From positions 16,878 through 80,877 of the forward strand of contig NZ_BAIZ01000012.1 in assembly GCF_000613445.1 (NCBI RefSeq): a stretch of DNA of 64,000 nt, read 5' to 3'. This document shows positions 9,142 to 18,969 of this stretch, piece by piece. The notes below the pieces were generated by a model that was given only the letters and a program-made list of their open reading frames with translations, searched no databases and had not been told where the DNA came from. Source of the stretch: Hoylesella shahii DSM 15611 = JCM 12083. GTDB lineage: Bacteria > Bacteroidota > Bacteroidia > Bacteroidales > Bacteroidaceae. Each line of letters opens with the position of its first letter. Within the stretch, counting starts at the first letter, position 1. A program made the position numbers and the translations under genes.

Positions 9142-9723
9142 TTATATCGCATCATCCTCCACGTCTGGTTCGAAAATGATACATCCTGCTTCTTTTGGAT
9201 GGTCTTGCACTAGCAGAGAAGCGAGTTCTTTACGTAATTTCCATATTATAAGTATGTCGCCTGCTGCTGATGTAATGAAAATTATTCCCCACAACAACAA
9301 CGACACACTTCTCAAAGGATAGGCAAGCAATAAGGGGAGTATGCCAAGAATAATCAAAGGCATAAGCCCACCAATCCTATAATGTTGCATGGTTAGCGGC
9401 TCTTTGCAATGACAATATGGGGTTAGCATTGCCCAAATCACGCCAAAGCGAATACTCCTAAATCCGTGCTTTGCAAAACATGCCCATGTGATGCCGTGAA
9501 TAAGCTCGTGAGCAACAATGCCAGCAACGAGCATAACGAGCACCAACACAGCTGCTCCCAAGGGGTTTACATCCTTTAAAAGGCTGCCCTCAAAATCTCC
9601 AAATGAGGGCGTACCCCACAGAACATACCATGTAGCCGAACTGATTAATGCCACAAAGGCAAAGAAAATTAGGGCAAAAACGTTTGCCCAAGCGAGATTG
9701 ATGGTGACTTTTCGCTGTTTCAT
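9142..9723 (-). CDS. DUF3267 membrane protein (putative zincin metalloprotease)
   Basis: The 193-residue integral membrane protein has four hydrophobic segments. The first two flank the HELIHG motif (residues about 72-77), a zinc-metalloprotease HExxH signature seen in DUF3267. The surrounding pattern LVAGIVAHELIHGITWA is typical. A cytosolic tail of about 25 residues ends in an acidic EPDVEDDAI. Substrate unknown. The gene stands alone on minus, 180 bp from the end of the TonB-type receptor operon. Whether it cleaves anything cannot be told from sequence. Confidence 0.8.
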   Translation of the reverse strand: MKQRKVTINLAWANVFALIFFAFVALISSATWYVLWGTPSFGDFEGSLLKDVNPLGAAVLVLVMLVAGIVAHELIHGITWACFAKHGFRSIRFGVIWAMLTPYCHCKEPLTMQHYRIGGLMPLIILGILPLLLAYPLRSVSLLLWGIIFITSAAGDILIIWKLRKELASLLVQDHPKEAGCIIFEPDVEDDAI

Positions 9724-9851
9724 AAGCTAAATAGATAGATGCTTTTATGTTATTTGTTTTGAAGTTGTCTGTCAGGGGGCAGCGTTGTTCCTTGGCTTTC
9801 CAAAAGTACTCAATATCATCTATCCAAACAAATAAATTATCTACAAAACAT

Positions 9852-9876
9852 TTTCGTGCAGTTATTTTGCACGAAA
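9852..9876 (-). terminator. terminator of the GLPGLI/barrel operon
   Basis: TTTCGTGCA (9852-9860) pairs with TGCACGAAA (9868-9876) across a 7-base loop. Reading minus, the hairpin is followed by the T-rich TGTTTTGTAG. It begins 27 bp after the receptor stop codon. Confidence 0.7.
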
Positions 9877-9903
9877 GGTGTGCAATATCACCGCGAACAG
9901 GTT

Positions 9904-12477
9904 TTACAACGAAAAAGAGAGTTTAAAAAGCAACTCGCTTGGGCGCAAGCGTGTTTGCAGATATATCTGTTGTGCGTTGGCATTGTAGGTTTGTTCCAAG
10001 CTTGTTGTTCCCCATACATTGTTGTATATGAGTGTTGCCTCCCAGCGTTTTTGGCGATAAGACACAGACAGGTCGGTGAAAAAGCTGTTGCTTATGCTCT
10101 TGTCTTGGCTCTGAAACAACTCGTTTGACAGTTCCATCTGCCATTTCCCCGGTAAGAAATAGAGCCTAAGCCAATGGTGAAGAAAGCTTTGCCGGTTGTT
10201 GAATAGGGTGTGGTTGTTGCCTTTTCGCGCGCTCGTGTTATACGAACTCTTGTGTTCAATAGAGAAAACCTCCCACGGATGGTAAGCAATGGCGATACCC
10301 GTAGACAGGTCGCGCCTTGTAAAGTCTACCACCTCTTTGGCAATTAGCAATTGGTATTTGGTGTTGGATGCCGAGGCGTTAAGTTCGATAGACGCTTTAC
10401 CCCAACCAATAGACTTGCCGATGCCACCGCTGATGCTGGTGCTGGTGTTGTGGCTTGTGTGTTGCGAGGCTCTGCTTTTATAAAATCCGTCTTCGAAAAC
10501 GCTTTCGTAAAGCGGCAGATTGCTTGTGCGACTGTACGAAAGGCCGAGGTTGCCAAACAAGCCCCGTATAACATCGTTGTACTTCCACGTGTTACTTAGC
10601 ATGTTGGTTGTGGTGGTGTTGAGCTGCGCCTTTCCCTGTATAAGCGAATAATAGTTGGTAAATACAGGAGCCTCGATATATGAAGAGAAGGCGTTGGGCG
10701 ACAACGCATGACTGAAAAGCATGTCCGCGCTCCATCTACTTGTTAGCCGATAGTTGGCAAACACAAAGGGTTCGAGATGGAATGTGGGCTTGCTTTCGTC
10801 CCCGTATTTTCGATACAGCAGTTCGCCACTTAGCCCTGCGTTAAGTCTTAAGCTAGGGCTGATGTAGCTAAGTGAGGGCATTACGTAAACTTGCGCTTGC
10901 GTATATGTGGCGTTAAGGCTGGTGTAGAAGTTGTCTAGCCTCATCTTTTGGCGCTTATAGGCCGCCCCTATGTTGTAGGTTATGTACATTCCAAGCAGCT
11001 TATGCCTAAATCCTGTGCTGGCATCCCATTCTATTTTTTGCTGCGATATGCGCTCCGTACTGCCGTTGACAAGCAGCAACGAAGAGGGCAGCTCGTTGTA
11101 AAGGAAACGCGACTTGATGGATAATGTGTTGTTGTTGGACAGGGTTTTAATCCATTCGAAGTTGTCTGAAAGCACTTTCTTGTCTCTGTTTGCCCTTTGA
11201 AGTATGGGGGCGTGGTTCAGCATGGCCTCTCCCCTCGAACGGTTAAAGCCGATATAGCCCTTGGCAAAGTTGGCGAAATAATGATTGTCTTTGTTTACTT
11301 TATAGGTTAGTTCGGCAGACCATTCGTTGGTTTTGTCGTTCAACGCTTCGTCTTCTGTAACGCTAACCCCCGTTGTTCCTGCGTCGAGATAGGTCTTGCG
11401 CGTGTGTCCTGTCACGTTGGTCTTGTCTATTAGGCCATTAACCTGCAACCGCAGGTCGTTGTCTTTGGCGGTTTTAAACAGCCAGTTGGTAGCGAAAACG
11501 TGCGTATCGTTAAAGTTATAACGTTGGTCTGAGATTGAGGGCGTGCTTATTGTTACGCTCTCAATCAGCGGGTTGTCCGCCTTTAGCGATGCTTTTGCAG
11601 CGGTGTAGTCGATGGTTTCGTGCCCAATGTCTTTGCCTGTGTTGTTGGTTTTGTACATCGAGATACTCTGTTTGCTTTTCGAAAACAGCATTTCCAGCAG
11701 TTGGGCATCGCGTAACAGCTGTGCCTTGCCTTGTAAGGAAGCACCCAAACCAGCTTCAACAACACTTTGCCACACGTTCTTGGCATCATCTTTCAGCACG
11801 ATGTTGAGTGCGGCCTGGTCGGAAAACTTCACCTTCTTCAATGCTTTCACGGGCTGGTGGTCTTCCAGCACTTGCACATTCTTCACTTGGTTGGCCTTGA
11901 TGTTCTCGCTGGCCAATGCGTACTTACCGCCAAGCAGGTCGGCACCTTCGATGTAGAACTTGTTGATGACCTTGCCTTGATACTTAATTTGCCCAGACGG
12001 CGAGACCGACAAGCCAGGCATTTTGGCGATAACGTCGGCAATGCTGCGGTCTTGTTTCTGCATAAATGCAGCCACGCTGTAAGTAAGCGTATCGCCACTT
12101 CGCCTTATTTTTTCGGCTTTCACCTTCACTTCTTTCAGCATAAAGGCATCGTTCTCCAGCACAACATCCTGTCCCGGCTTAAAGTTGTTCAGCGCAATAC
12201 ACCTTTTTGCATAGCCTATCATGCTAAACACCAAGTGTTCAGCGGTTTCGGATTGTGGCAATTCGATGGAGAATGTACCGTCTTCGTTGGTGTTGCAAAA
12301 GGCAACGGGCCTGTCGTCGCTGGTTCTCAGTGTTACCGACACGCCTTCTAGGGTGATGCCCTTGTTGTTAACCACCCGTCCGCCTATTGTCTGCGCCGTG
12401 GCGTTAAGACAAAACACCGTTAAGAATATAAGTGCAAATATTTTTCGCAAGTGCATCATGAAGCTTTTATTTGTCAA
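9904..12477 (-). CDS. TonB-dependent receptor-like outer membrane beta-barrel with carboxypeptidase-regulatory domain
   Basis: 857-residue outer-membrane protein. A signal peptide (IFALIFLTVFCLNATAQ) precedes a carboxypeptidase regulatory-like domain (GGRVVNNKGITLEGVSV, residues about 31-110), a short plug-like region (IADVIAKMPGLSVSPSGQIKYQGK) and a long barrel with alternating aromatic strands that ends in LLFKLSFSL, a typical C-terminal aromatic strand. The plug region fits the receptor branch usually annotated outer membrane beta-barrel family protein. Start choice is ambiguous between 12477 and 12459; both overlap or abut the end of the GLPGLI gene (12467), so the two are translationally coupled. 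It is last of four genes read together. The ligand is unknown. Confidence 0.85.
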   Translation of the reverse strand: MTNKSFMMHLRKIFALIFLTVFCLNATAQTIGGRVVNNKGITLEGVSVTLRTSDDRPVAFCNTNEDGTFSIELPQSETAEHLVFSMIGYAKRCIALNNFKPGQDVVLENDAFMLKEVKVKAEKIRRSGDTLTYSVAAFMQKQDRSIADVIAKMPGLSVSPSGQIKYQGKVINKFYIEGADLLGGKYALASENIKANQVKNVQVLEDHQPVKALKKVKFSDQAALNIVLKDDAKNVWQSVVEAGLGASLQGKAQLLRDAQLLEMLFSKSKQSISMYKTNNTGKDIGHETIDYTAAKASLKADNPLIESVTISTPSISDQRYNFNDTHVFATNWLFKTAKDNDLRLQVNGLIDKTNVTGHTRKTYLDAGTTGVSVTEDEALNDKTNEWSAELTYKVNKDNHYFANFAKGYIGFNRSRGEAMLNHAPILQRANRDKKVLSDNFEWIKTLSNNNTLSIKSRFLYNELPSSLLLVNGSTERISQQKIEWDASTGFRHKLLGMYITYNIGAAYKRQKMRLDNFYTSLNATYTQAQVYVMPSLSYISPSLRLNAGLSGELLYRKYGDESKPTFHLEPFVFANYRLTSRWSADMLFSHALSPNAFSSYIEAPVFTNYYSLIQGKAQLNTTTTNMLSNTWKYNDVIRGLFGNLGLSYSRTSNLPLYESVFEDGFYKSRASQHTSHNTSTSISGGIGKSIGWGKASIELNASASNTKYQLLIAKEVVDFTRRDLSTGIAIAYHPWEVFSIEHKSSYNTSARKGNNHTLFNNRQSFLHHWLRLYFLPGKWQMELSNELFQSQDKSISNSFFTDLSVSYRQKRWEATLIYNNVWGTTSLEQTYNANAQQIYLQTRLRPSELLFKLSFSL

Positions 12478-13288
12478 ACTCTTCTTTCAAACATGCAGTA
12501 AAAGACGTGTCGAGTTTCGTTGGTTTACCACTAGCATCGAAGTGTTGCGGCTTTGCACCCGTCAGTCGATAGAAAAACTCATCTAAGTCTTTGCTCAACA
12601 ACGAAAGCATATTGGCCATTTCTTTTGCACTGCATCTCCTGTATTTCTTCGTTTTGAGAGCGATGGGATATTTTACTTCGTTCGTCATTCCTACACCTTC
12701 ATAGCAGAATTGATTGAGGCTATCGGCGGCGAACAAAATCAGTCCTGGCAGTCCGCAAAGTTTCCATGGTCCTTCGCTAATGGGAATGTCGGGTGTATAA
12801 AATGCACGCCATGTTCGTCCGCGATAAGTGGTAGTGGCCTCGAAACATTTATAACCCAGTATGGTGGTGTCTTTGTTGGTGAGTTTCCAGCTGAATTTGG
12901 GCATGTTTTCTTCATACAAAAGCGTTTCAACAACCTGTTCGGTCACCGTTACTTTGCCTTTGTCGGGGAAGTTTTTAAGTACGCTGGTGCTTTCTCCCAA
13001 ACCTGTTAGCCCTTCCTTTTTCTTTTCTGCACGTATCTCATAGGCATTGCACCCACGTCGTTGCATGCTGTCTGTTATCTCTTGTGCACGTTCAAAATCA
13101 CGATTGTAGAAACGCGAACTTTGGCCTGCGATATCTAAAATGCAAAGCGTTTGCGACTTGTCTTTTATTTCTTGATAGTGTTGATAGCTAAGCCGATAGG
13201 TGATAGATACGCCCTTTTCGGTCTGTGCACAGGCGGTTGTTGCACAGACGATGCTCGTAAGAGCCATGATAAATACCTTAGTTTTCAT
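12467..13288 (-). CDS. GLPGLI family protein
   Basis: 273 residues with a Sec signal peptide (VFIMALTSIVCATTACAQ) and the family motif in GPWKLCGLPGLIL at about residues 175-187, from which GLPGLI proteins take their name. These are exported Bacteroidota proteins of unknown function, commonly encoded beside TonB-type barrels with a carboxypeptidase-regulatory domain, as here. The stop overlaps the receptor gene by 11 bp. Two small secreted proteins lie immediately upstream on the same strand. Confidence 0.9.
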   Translation of the reverse strand: MKTKVFIMALTSIVCATTACAQTEKGVSITYRLSYQHYQEIKDKSQTLCILDIAGQSSRFYNRDFERAQEITDSMQRRGCNAYEIRAEKKKEGLTGLGESTSVLKNFPDKGKVTVTEQVVETLLYEENMPKFSWKLTNKDTTILGYKCFEATTTYRGRTWRAFYTPDIPISEGPWKLCGLPGLILFAADSLNQFCYEGVGMTNEVKYPIALKTKKYRRCSAKEMANMLSLLSKDLDEFFYRLTGAKPQHFDASGKPTKLDTSFTACLKEEFDK

Positions 13289-13337
13289 GTCTGTTTGGTT
13301 TTAATGGTTGCCCAATTTTACTTGGGCAACCTGTTAT

Positions 13338-13565
13338 TTAGCATTCTTTATGCGTACGCAATGAGTCGAGTTCTTGAAGTTTTCTTCTCATTTCTAATAT
13401 ATCTTCATACGAGTCTATGTATGCATTAACCAGTTCTTGGGGAATATCTGCTGGGAGTTTATGAAGTTTACCATCCGATGTTATTACTGCTTGCCAATTA
13501 AGGGCGTAAGAGGGTGCAGCAAACAATGAAAGGAACAAACCTAAGATAATAATAAATCTTTTCAT
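13338..13565 (-). CDS. small secreted protein A, paralogue of its neighbour
   Basis: 75 residues: signal peptide MKRFIIILGLFLSLFAAPSYA, then a mature part of about 54 residues. I start at MKRFIII (13565); an open frame back to 13634 lacks a signal-like N-terminus and overlaps the neighbour. The mature sequence aligns with the next gene along QAVITSDGK, LPADIPQE, VNAYIDSYED and a basic helix, and both proteins end in a C-terminal Cys (THKEC here). No family recognised. It lies 49 bp upstream of the GLPGLI gene and 19 bp after its paralogue, so it is almost certainly in the same operon. Confidence 0.72.
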   Translation of the reverse strand: MKRFIIILGLFLSLFAAPSYALNWQAVITSDGKLHKLPADIPQELVNAYIDSYEDILEMRRKLQELDSLRTHKEC

Positions 13566-13584
13566 TCGTTTTCTGTTTTGGGGT

Positions 13585-13821
13585 TTAACAATAGTAAGGC
13601 TTAGGAGTTGAATCATAGATTCTCTTAGCATCAAGATAGTCCTCGTAAGTATCGATATACCAGTTTACGAACTCTTGTGGCCAATCAGCAGGTAGGTATC
13701 CTCGACGACCATCACTAAAAATAACAACCTGAAAAGGTGCGTCACCTCGTGCAGCTTTAGCTGTTAACGGTGAGGATAGACCTGTTGCAACAAGTGCAAA
13801 TATAATAAATAACTTTTTCAT
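13585..13821 (-). CDS. small secreted protein B, paralogue of its neighbour
   Basis: 78 residues with signal peptide MKKLFIIFALVATGLSSPLTAKA. The mature core FQVVIFSDGRRGYLPADWPQ continues to EFVNWYIDTYEDYLDAKR and matches small protein A position by position (SDG, LPAD, PQE, VN, YID, YED, then R). It also ends in Cys (KPYYC). It is first in the minus-strand operon B, A, GLPGLI, barrel. The conserved core and shared terminal cysteine suggest a selected, perhaps disulfide-linked or ligand-binding, exported factor. That function is inference only. Confidence 0.72.
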   Translation of the reverse strand: MKKLFIIFALVATGLSSPLTAKAARGDAPFQVVIFSDGRRGYLPADWPQEFVNWYIDTYEDYLDAKRIYDSTPKPYYC

Positions 13822-15198
13822 TTTCTTTTTTGGTTGATTTAAATGTGCAGGTTTTTAAATGTCTTATTAGTGTGTGGCCAATTATTTCGGCCGTAAATGA
13901 TGTTTGATTTAAGCCGGTGTCTGTGTTAAGTTTGTTGCTATTTGCGTTTGTCTTCTAAGCTGGCTGGACTTATTTTAAGTAAGACAATCAGCAAACGCAT
14001 TAAAGTTTTATTAAATTGGCAGATTGAAATTGTCAGTCTTTATTTCGACCGCTGAGAGATACCTATCTCTTAACAATAATTTCGTGATATTTTTGTCTGC
14101 CGAAGTTGGTGTTTAGTGAATAATGTTTTTTTCGCTTGCGTGATACTCAAAGCTTGCGTGACAAGCTGACATGGGCGCATCAAAAAGCTGAAAGCGCATG
14201 GTGGTAATGTAAGTAATGCCTATATTAGAGTAACTTTTACAAGTCTATTTCTCTTAATGGTGAAAATTATCCTACTCATGCGATTCAAATTTGGTTATAT
14301 CATTGTGTCTACATCACATTGTTCATGGCAATATTTTAATTGTCCACTTACATTTGCAATTTTACAACTTTTATTTTACATAGCCTAATGAAAAGGAGGC
14401 AATTTGACATTGAATAACGTTTTAGGGGGGGGGTATTTGTGTTATTTTAACAGAGAATTGGTCTTATGCCCGTATTTGCAAGAGGTTTACCAACAATACA
14501 CAACGATTGACAAGGGGGCGGGCGCAAGTACTTGTTTCATCGTTATGGTATCTGTCACTCGCTTACCTAAAGAGCCAAGGCGGATAGATATTCTAAGTGA
14601 ATCCTTATCCCGAACTGGCGTACTTGTTGCGTATGCAAGGTTCGGCTGCACCTTCCATTCGTCAGAGGTGTTGATGTGCAGAAATCGATTGCGAGGGTAC
14701 CACTTCCCCCCTAATAGCAGATTTCGGAAGAAACGTTCAAGATATACCGCCGTAGTTCGCGTATTTCTCTCGCGCATACGCGCGCGTATTATATATAATG
14801 GTGTTTGGGGGTAACGAGTGCTAGGCATGTTTGGTTCTTCGTCCCTCATGTTTCTTGCCCTATTTTTAGCTTAATAGGCTTTAAAGTCGGTGGCGTTAAC
14901 CTGGAGAAGGGGATGTGTTGTGGCGACTACTAAGTAGGATAGTAAACTGATACGGTGGGTGAGAGGGGGAAATATGTAGCGCGCGACAGGCGGTTTAGTG
15001 GTGCAGGCAACGATCCGTTAGCTTTCGGTTTATGGTGTTTAAGGGCCTTGGTGTGTGCTGGCGTTAACAACTATAAGTACTAAAGGTCTGTTCTAAAAGC
15101 GCAGAAACATCTCATTTTTATTAAACAATGCAAAAATATATGGTGTATTACGAAAAAAGGTTGTAACTTTAACCCATAATTGCCTAAACTTCTTATTA
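13822..15198. other. gene-poor region of about 1.4 kb
   Basis: No confident gene. It must hold the upstream region of the small secreted-protein operon (minus) and of the fucosidase (plus). A run of nine G lies at 14425-14433. Opposed frames at 14404-14814 (plus) and 14487-14849 (minus) overlap almost completely, with no motif and an unusual Arg-rich composition, so I do not call either. An alternating CGCGCGCG tract followed by a TATA-rich run lies at 14779-14799. Confidence 0.5.
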
Positions 15199-17066
15199 AT
15201 GCTAAAGGGAAAAAACAAATTTGCAGCCATAGCTTTGGCTTTGGCGATGACTTGTGGGGCAAGCGCACAACGAAAAGTGAGTGCGCCAGCACCTTGTGGA
15301 CCAGTGCCTAACGCCAACCAATTGCGCTGGCATAAACTCGAAACGTATGCTTTTTTGCATTATTCGCTTAATACCTACACCGATCAAGAGTGGGGATTTG
15401 GCGATGAAGACACGAATTTATTCAATCCGTCTGACTTAGATGCACGTCAATGGGCACGAACATGTAAAGAGGCTGGCATGAAAGGTATTATCCTTACGGC
15501 TAAGCACCATTGTGGTTTCTGTTTGTGGCCTTCTAAATACACCGAGTTCTCGGTGAAAAATGCGCCGTGGAAAAACGGTAAGGGTGATGTGGTGCGCGAA
15601 TTGGCCGATGCTTGTAAAGAGTATGGCCTGAAATTCGCCGTGTATCTCTCGCCCTGGGACCGCAATCACCCTGAATATGGACGCCCCGAATATGTTACTT
15701 ATTTCCGTAATCAACTCGAAGAACTGCTCACCCAATATGGCGAAATGTTCGAAGTGTGGTTCGACGGAGCTAATGGTGGTACAGGATATTATGGTGGAGC
15801 AAACGAGGCTCGCAAGATTGATGGCGCCACATATTATGATTGGCCCAAAACGTTTGAGATGATACACAAATGGCAACCCAAACTGGCCATCTGGGGCGAC
15901 CGTGCTGAGCTGCGCTGGATTGGTACGGAGAAGGGTTACGCCGGATTGACAAACTGGTGTACGATAGACTACGCGTTTAATATGCCGCAAGACACTTTGA
16001 TGCACGGGCAGGAGAATGGTAAGCACTGGTCGCCAGGAGAGTGCGACACGTCTATTCGTCCAGGATGGTTCTATCACGACAACGAAGACTCGAAAGTAAA
16101 GAGCGTTCGCAAGCTGGTAGACACCTATTACGAGTCGGTGGGTCGCAATGCATCGTTGCTACTTAACTTCCCCATTACGCGCGAAGGTCGCATTCATCCC
16201 ATCGACTCGGCTCATGCTGTGGCCATGGCGCGCGTTATCAAGGCCGAATTGAAAGACAACCTTGCCACTAAAGCAAGCATAAAGGCTTCGCAAGTGCGCG
16301 GTGGTAGTGCCGAATATAATGCAAAAAAGGCCATCGACAACAGCACCGAAACCTACTGGGCCACCAACGATGGCGTTACACGTGCATCGCTAACGCTCAA
16401 CTTTAAACGCCCAACAGACATCAATCGCTTTATGGCGCAAGAGTATATCGCACTGGGACAACGTGTGAAAAGCTTCTCGCTCGAAGCATTGGTGAATGGC
16501 AAATGGGTGCAACTGCGCGACCAACGTGCGCCCGAAGGTAAAACGGGCTTAACCACCATTGGCTATAAGCGCATTGTTTGTTTCCCCACGGTGAAGGCTA
16601 CAAGTCTGCGTTTCACCATCAATAGCGCAAAAGCTTGTCCGCTGATTAGCAACATTGGCGTGTATTGCGCACCTGCATTGCCCGAAGATGCCGTGCAACT
16701 GCCTGCTTCGGTGCTAGCAAAGGCAAACGAGAAATTGCCCGAACCCGAACCCGTTACCTTGGCTTTGGGCGAAGATGGACCGAAAGCTGTGGACATCGAC
16801 CTGCAAGAAGCACGCGTGTACCATAGTCTTACCTATGTTCCCAAAGAGGGTACGAAAGACGGATTGGTGCTTAACTATGAGATATATGCATCAGACGACC
16901 TCGTTACGTGGAAGCGTTGGTTGGGTGGAGAGTTCTCTAACATCGAGAATAACCCGTGGCCCAGACCGTGAAGTTGCCCGCAATCAAAACACGTTATCTC
17001 AAACTGGTGGCCACTCGCTTGCTTAAAGGCGACAAGATGGCGTGGCAACAGATTATTGTTAGATAG
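15199..17066 (+). CDS. alpha-L-fucosidase, GH29, with F5/8-type C domain (one frameshift)
   Basis: Exported glycosidase that removes terminal fucose from host-type glycans. A signal peptide (FAAIALALAMTCGASA) leads into a GH29 barrel: LTAKHHCGFCLWPS is the family signature, and FEVWFDGANGG contains the expected catalytic Asp. The architecture resembles the GH29-B group (alpha-1,3/1,4-fucosidases). From about residue 350 there is a galactose-binding F5/8-type C domain (KAIDNSTETYWAT), then a second beta domain. The frame stops at 16971, but restoring one C near 16955 (NPV|AQTVKLP) extends it to 17066, giving 622 residues that end in AWQQIIVR. It is the first gene of the glycan cluster. Confidence 0.9.
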
Positions 17067-17400
17067 GAACAGCCTTAGAGCCAATCCCTAACCAGCCTCA
17101 GTACCAACTGGCCTCACCCCCTAACCCCAATCGGCCTCACCCCCAACCCCTCTCCAAGGGAGAGGGGCGTAATATGCAATGCGACAGCAAGGCAAACAAA
17201 GGCAACAACGAATGTCTTAACAAAGGCATAAGGCCGACAACGAATGGCTTAGCAAGGCCATAAAGATAACAACGAATGTCTTAACAAAGCAAATATAAAA
17301 GCAACAACTCAACCCAACAAGGCATACCACTCCCCTCTCCCTTGGAGAGGGGTTGGGGGTGAGGCCAGTTATGAGTGATACTCCTTAATTAAATAAGAAC
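17067..17400. other. intergenic region filled by a paired inverted repeat
   Basis: This gap between the fucosidase and transporter genes is almost entirely the element at 17133-17366. A partial extra arm (GCCTCACCCCCTAACCCC) sits just before it at 17111-17128. No gene. Confidence 0.6.
17133..17366. repeat. paired inverted REP-like element, copy 1
   Basis: The outer arms GGCCTCACCCCCAACCCC and their complement GGTTGGGGGTGAGGCC flank two GC-rich hairpins (CCTCTCCAAGGGAGAGG and its mate). The interior is AT-rich and repeats motifs such as CAACGAATGTCTTAACAAA. This copy is the longest of six in the window. Confidence 0.85.
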
Positions 17401-18721
17401 ATGCAACAAACAAATTCAGAAACCAACGTTAGTAGGCAAAACCCCATAACATGGGTGCCCTCGGTGTACTTTGCCATGGGTTTGCCATTCGTGGTTCTTA
17501 ACATGGTGGCAGTACTAATGTTTAAAGGTTTGGGTGTTAAAGACAGTCAAATAACATTTTGGACATCGCTCATCATGATGCCCTGGACCTTCAAATTCTT
17601 ATGGAGTCCATTCTTGGAACTCTATCGTAGCAAGAAATTCTTCGTCGTAACCACCCAGTTGGTTACGGGGGCAGGTTTCGCGCTTGTGGGTCTTGCACTC
17701 AATTTACCCCATTATTTCACCGTGTGTATAGCGCTAATGGCCCTCATCGCTTTTAGTGGAGCCACCCACGATATTGCCACAGACGGCGTTTACATGGCCG
17801 AATTGAGCAAAGAAGACCAAGCCCGCTTTATTGGTTGGCAAGGTGCATTCTACAATATAGCCAAGATTGTGGCTTCGGGTGGATTGGTTTGGTTGGCCGG
17901 TTGGCTACTCAAACACTACGGAGGCGTGAAAGGCGCACCAGAAGACGTGATGCATCACGCCGCTGCACAAGCCTGGATGGTGGTGATGGTGGCCCTTGGT
18001 GTGCTGATGCTTCTTTTGGGTTTCTACCACATGCGCATGCTCCTCAAGGCGGAAAGCGTACCGAAAAAAGCATGACAGCCGCCGAAACACTCGACGAACT
18101 GGTGCGTGTGCTGGGCGATTTCTTCAAAAAGCGCCACATCTTTTATTATATCGCCTTCATCATTCTCTATCGTTTTGCCGAGGGATTTGTGATGAAAGTG
18201 GTGCCACTATTCCTCAAAGCTGGTCGCGAAGTGGGCGGTTTAGGACTGAGTGAAGAAGAAATAGGACTGTATTATGGCACGTTTGGCGCGGCTGCTTCGT
18301 GCTTGGTTCGATATTGGCAGGCTATTACATCTCGCACTTCGGATTAAAACGCACGTTGTTCTCGCTGTGTTGCGTGTTCAACTTACCCTTTGTGGCCTAC
18401 ACATTGCTGTCGTGGTATCAACCCGAAAACGGCATATTCATAGGCGAAGCCATTATTTTAGAATACTTCGGTTATGGTTTTGGCTTCGTGGGATTAACCC
18501 TTTTCATGATGCAACAGATAGCACCAGGCAAGCATCAAATGGCACATTACGCTTTTGCATCGGGCATAATGAACCTCGGTGTGATGTTGCCAGGTATGGC
18601 CAGTGGTGCGTTTAGCGATTGGCTGGGCTACAAATATTTCTTCATTTTCACCCTCGTGGCCACCATTCCCGCATTCCTCATCACCTATTTTGTGCCGTTT
18701 ACGTACGAGGATAAGAAATAA
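17401..18721 (+). CDS. MFS sugar transporter, AmpG/PAT-like (two frameshifts)
   Basis: Inner-membrane major facilitator protein of about 440 residues and 12 predicted helices, resembling the AmpG-like transporters that import glycan-derived sugars. Seen in sequence: WVPSVYFAMGLPFVVLN (helix 1), MPWTFKFLWSPFLE and ATHDIATDGVYMAELSKEDQ, a loop typical of this branch. The frame breaks at 18075 and again near 18297. Restoring one A in the AAAAAA run (VPKK|SMTAAETL) and one T (GAAF|VLGSILAGYY) yields one continuous protein. It lies between the fucosidase and a mannosyl-GlcNAc phosphorylase, so import of mannosyl-GlcNAc or a related disaccharide is a reasonable inference. Confidence 0.82.
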
Positions 18722-18725
18722 AAAA

Positions 18726-18885
18726 GCCTCACCCCCAGCCCCTCTCCAAGGGAGAGGGGAGTAATATGCAGGGTTACAACAAAACAATATAATAACATTT
18801 GCAAAGCCAAACAGCAACCATAAACAAAGCAACAACAAGGCATATCACTCCCCGCTCCCCTTGGAGAGGGGCAGGGGGTGAGGCC
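18726..18885. repeat. paired inverted REP-like element, copy 2
   Basis: The same arms as copy 1 (GCCTCACCCCCAGCCCC, and GCAGGGGGTGAGGC at the far end) enclose a shorter AT-rich interior. It starts 5 bp after the transporter stop and ends 85 bp before the GH130 start. Confidence 0.85.
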
Positions 18886-18969
18886 GTAAAATAAATTACC
18901 CATAATTCCCAAGTCCTCTTGTCGCGCCACAGCTGCAAACCAAGGAGCGAAAAGAGGCAACATAAAGAT

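Noticed and set aside
14404..14849. Two opposed hypothetical genes (136 and 120 codons)
   Set aside because: They overlap almost fully, have Arg-rich non-protein-like composition, no promoter match at the right place and no motif.
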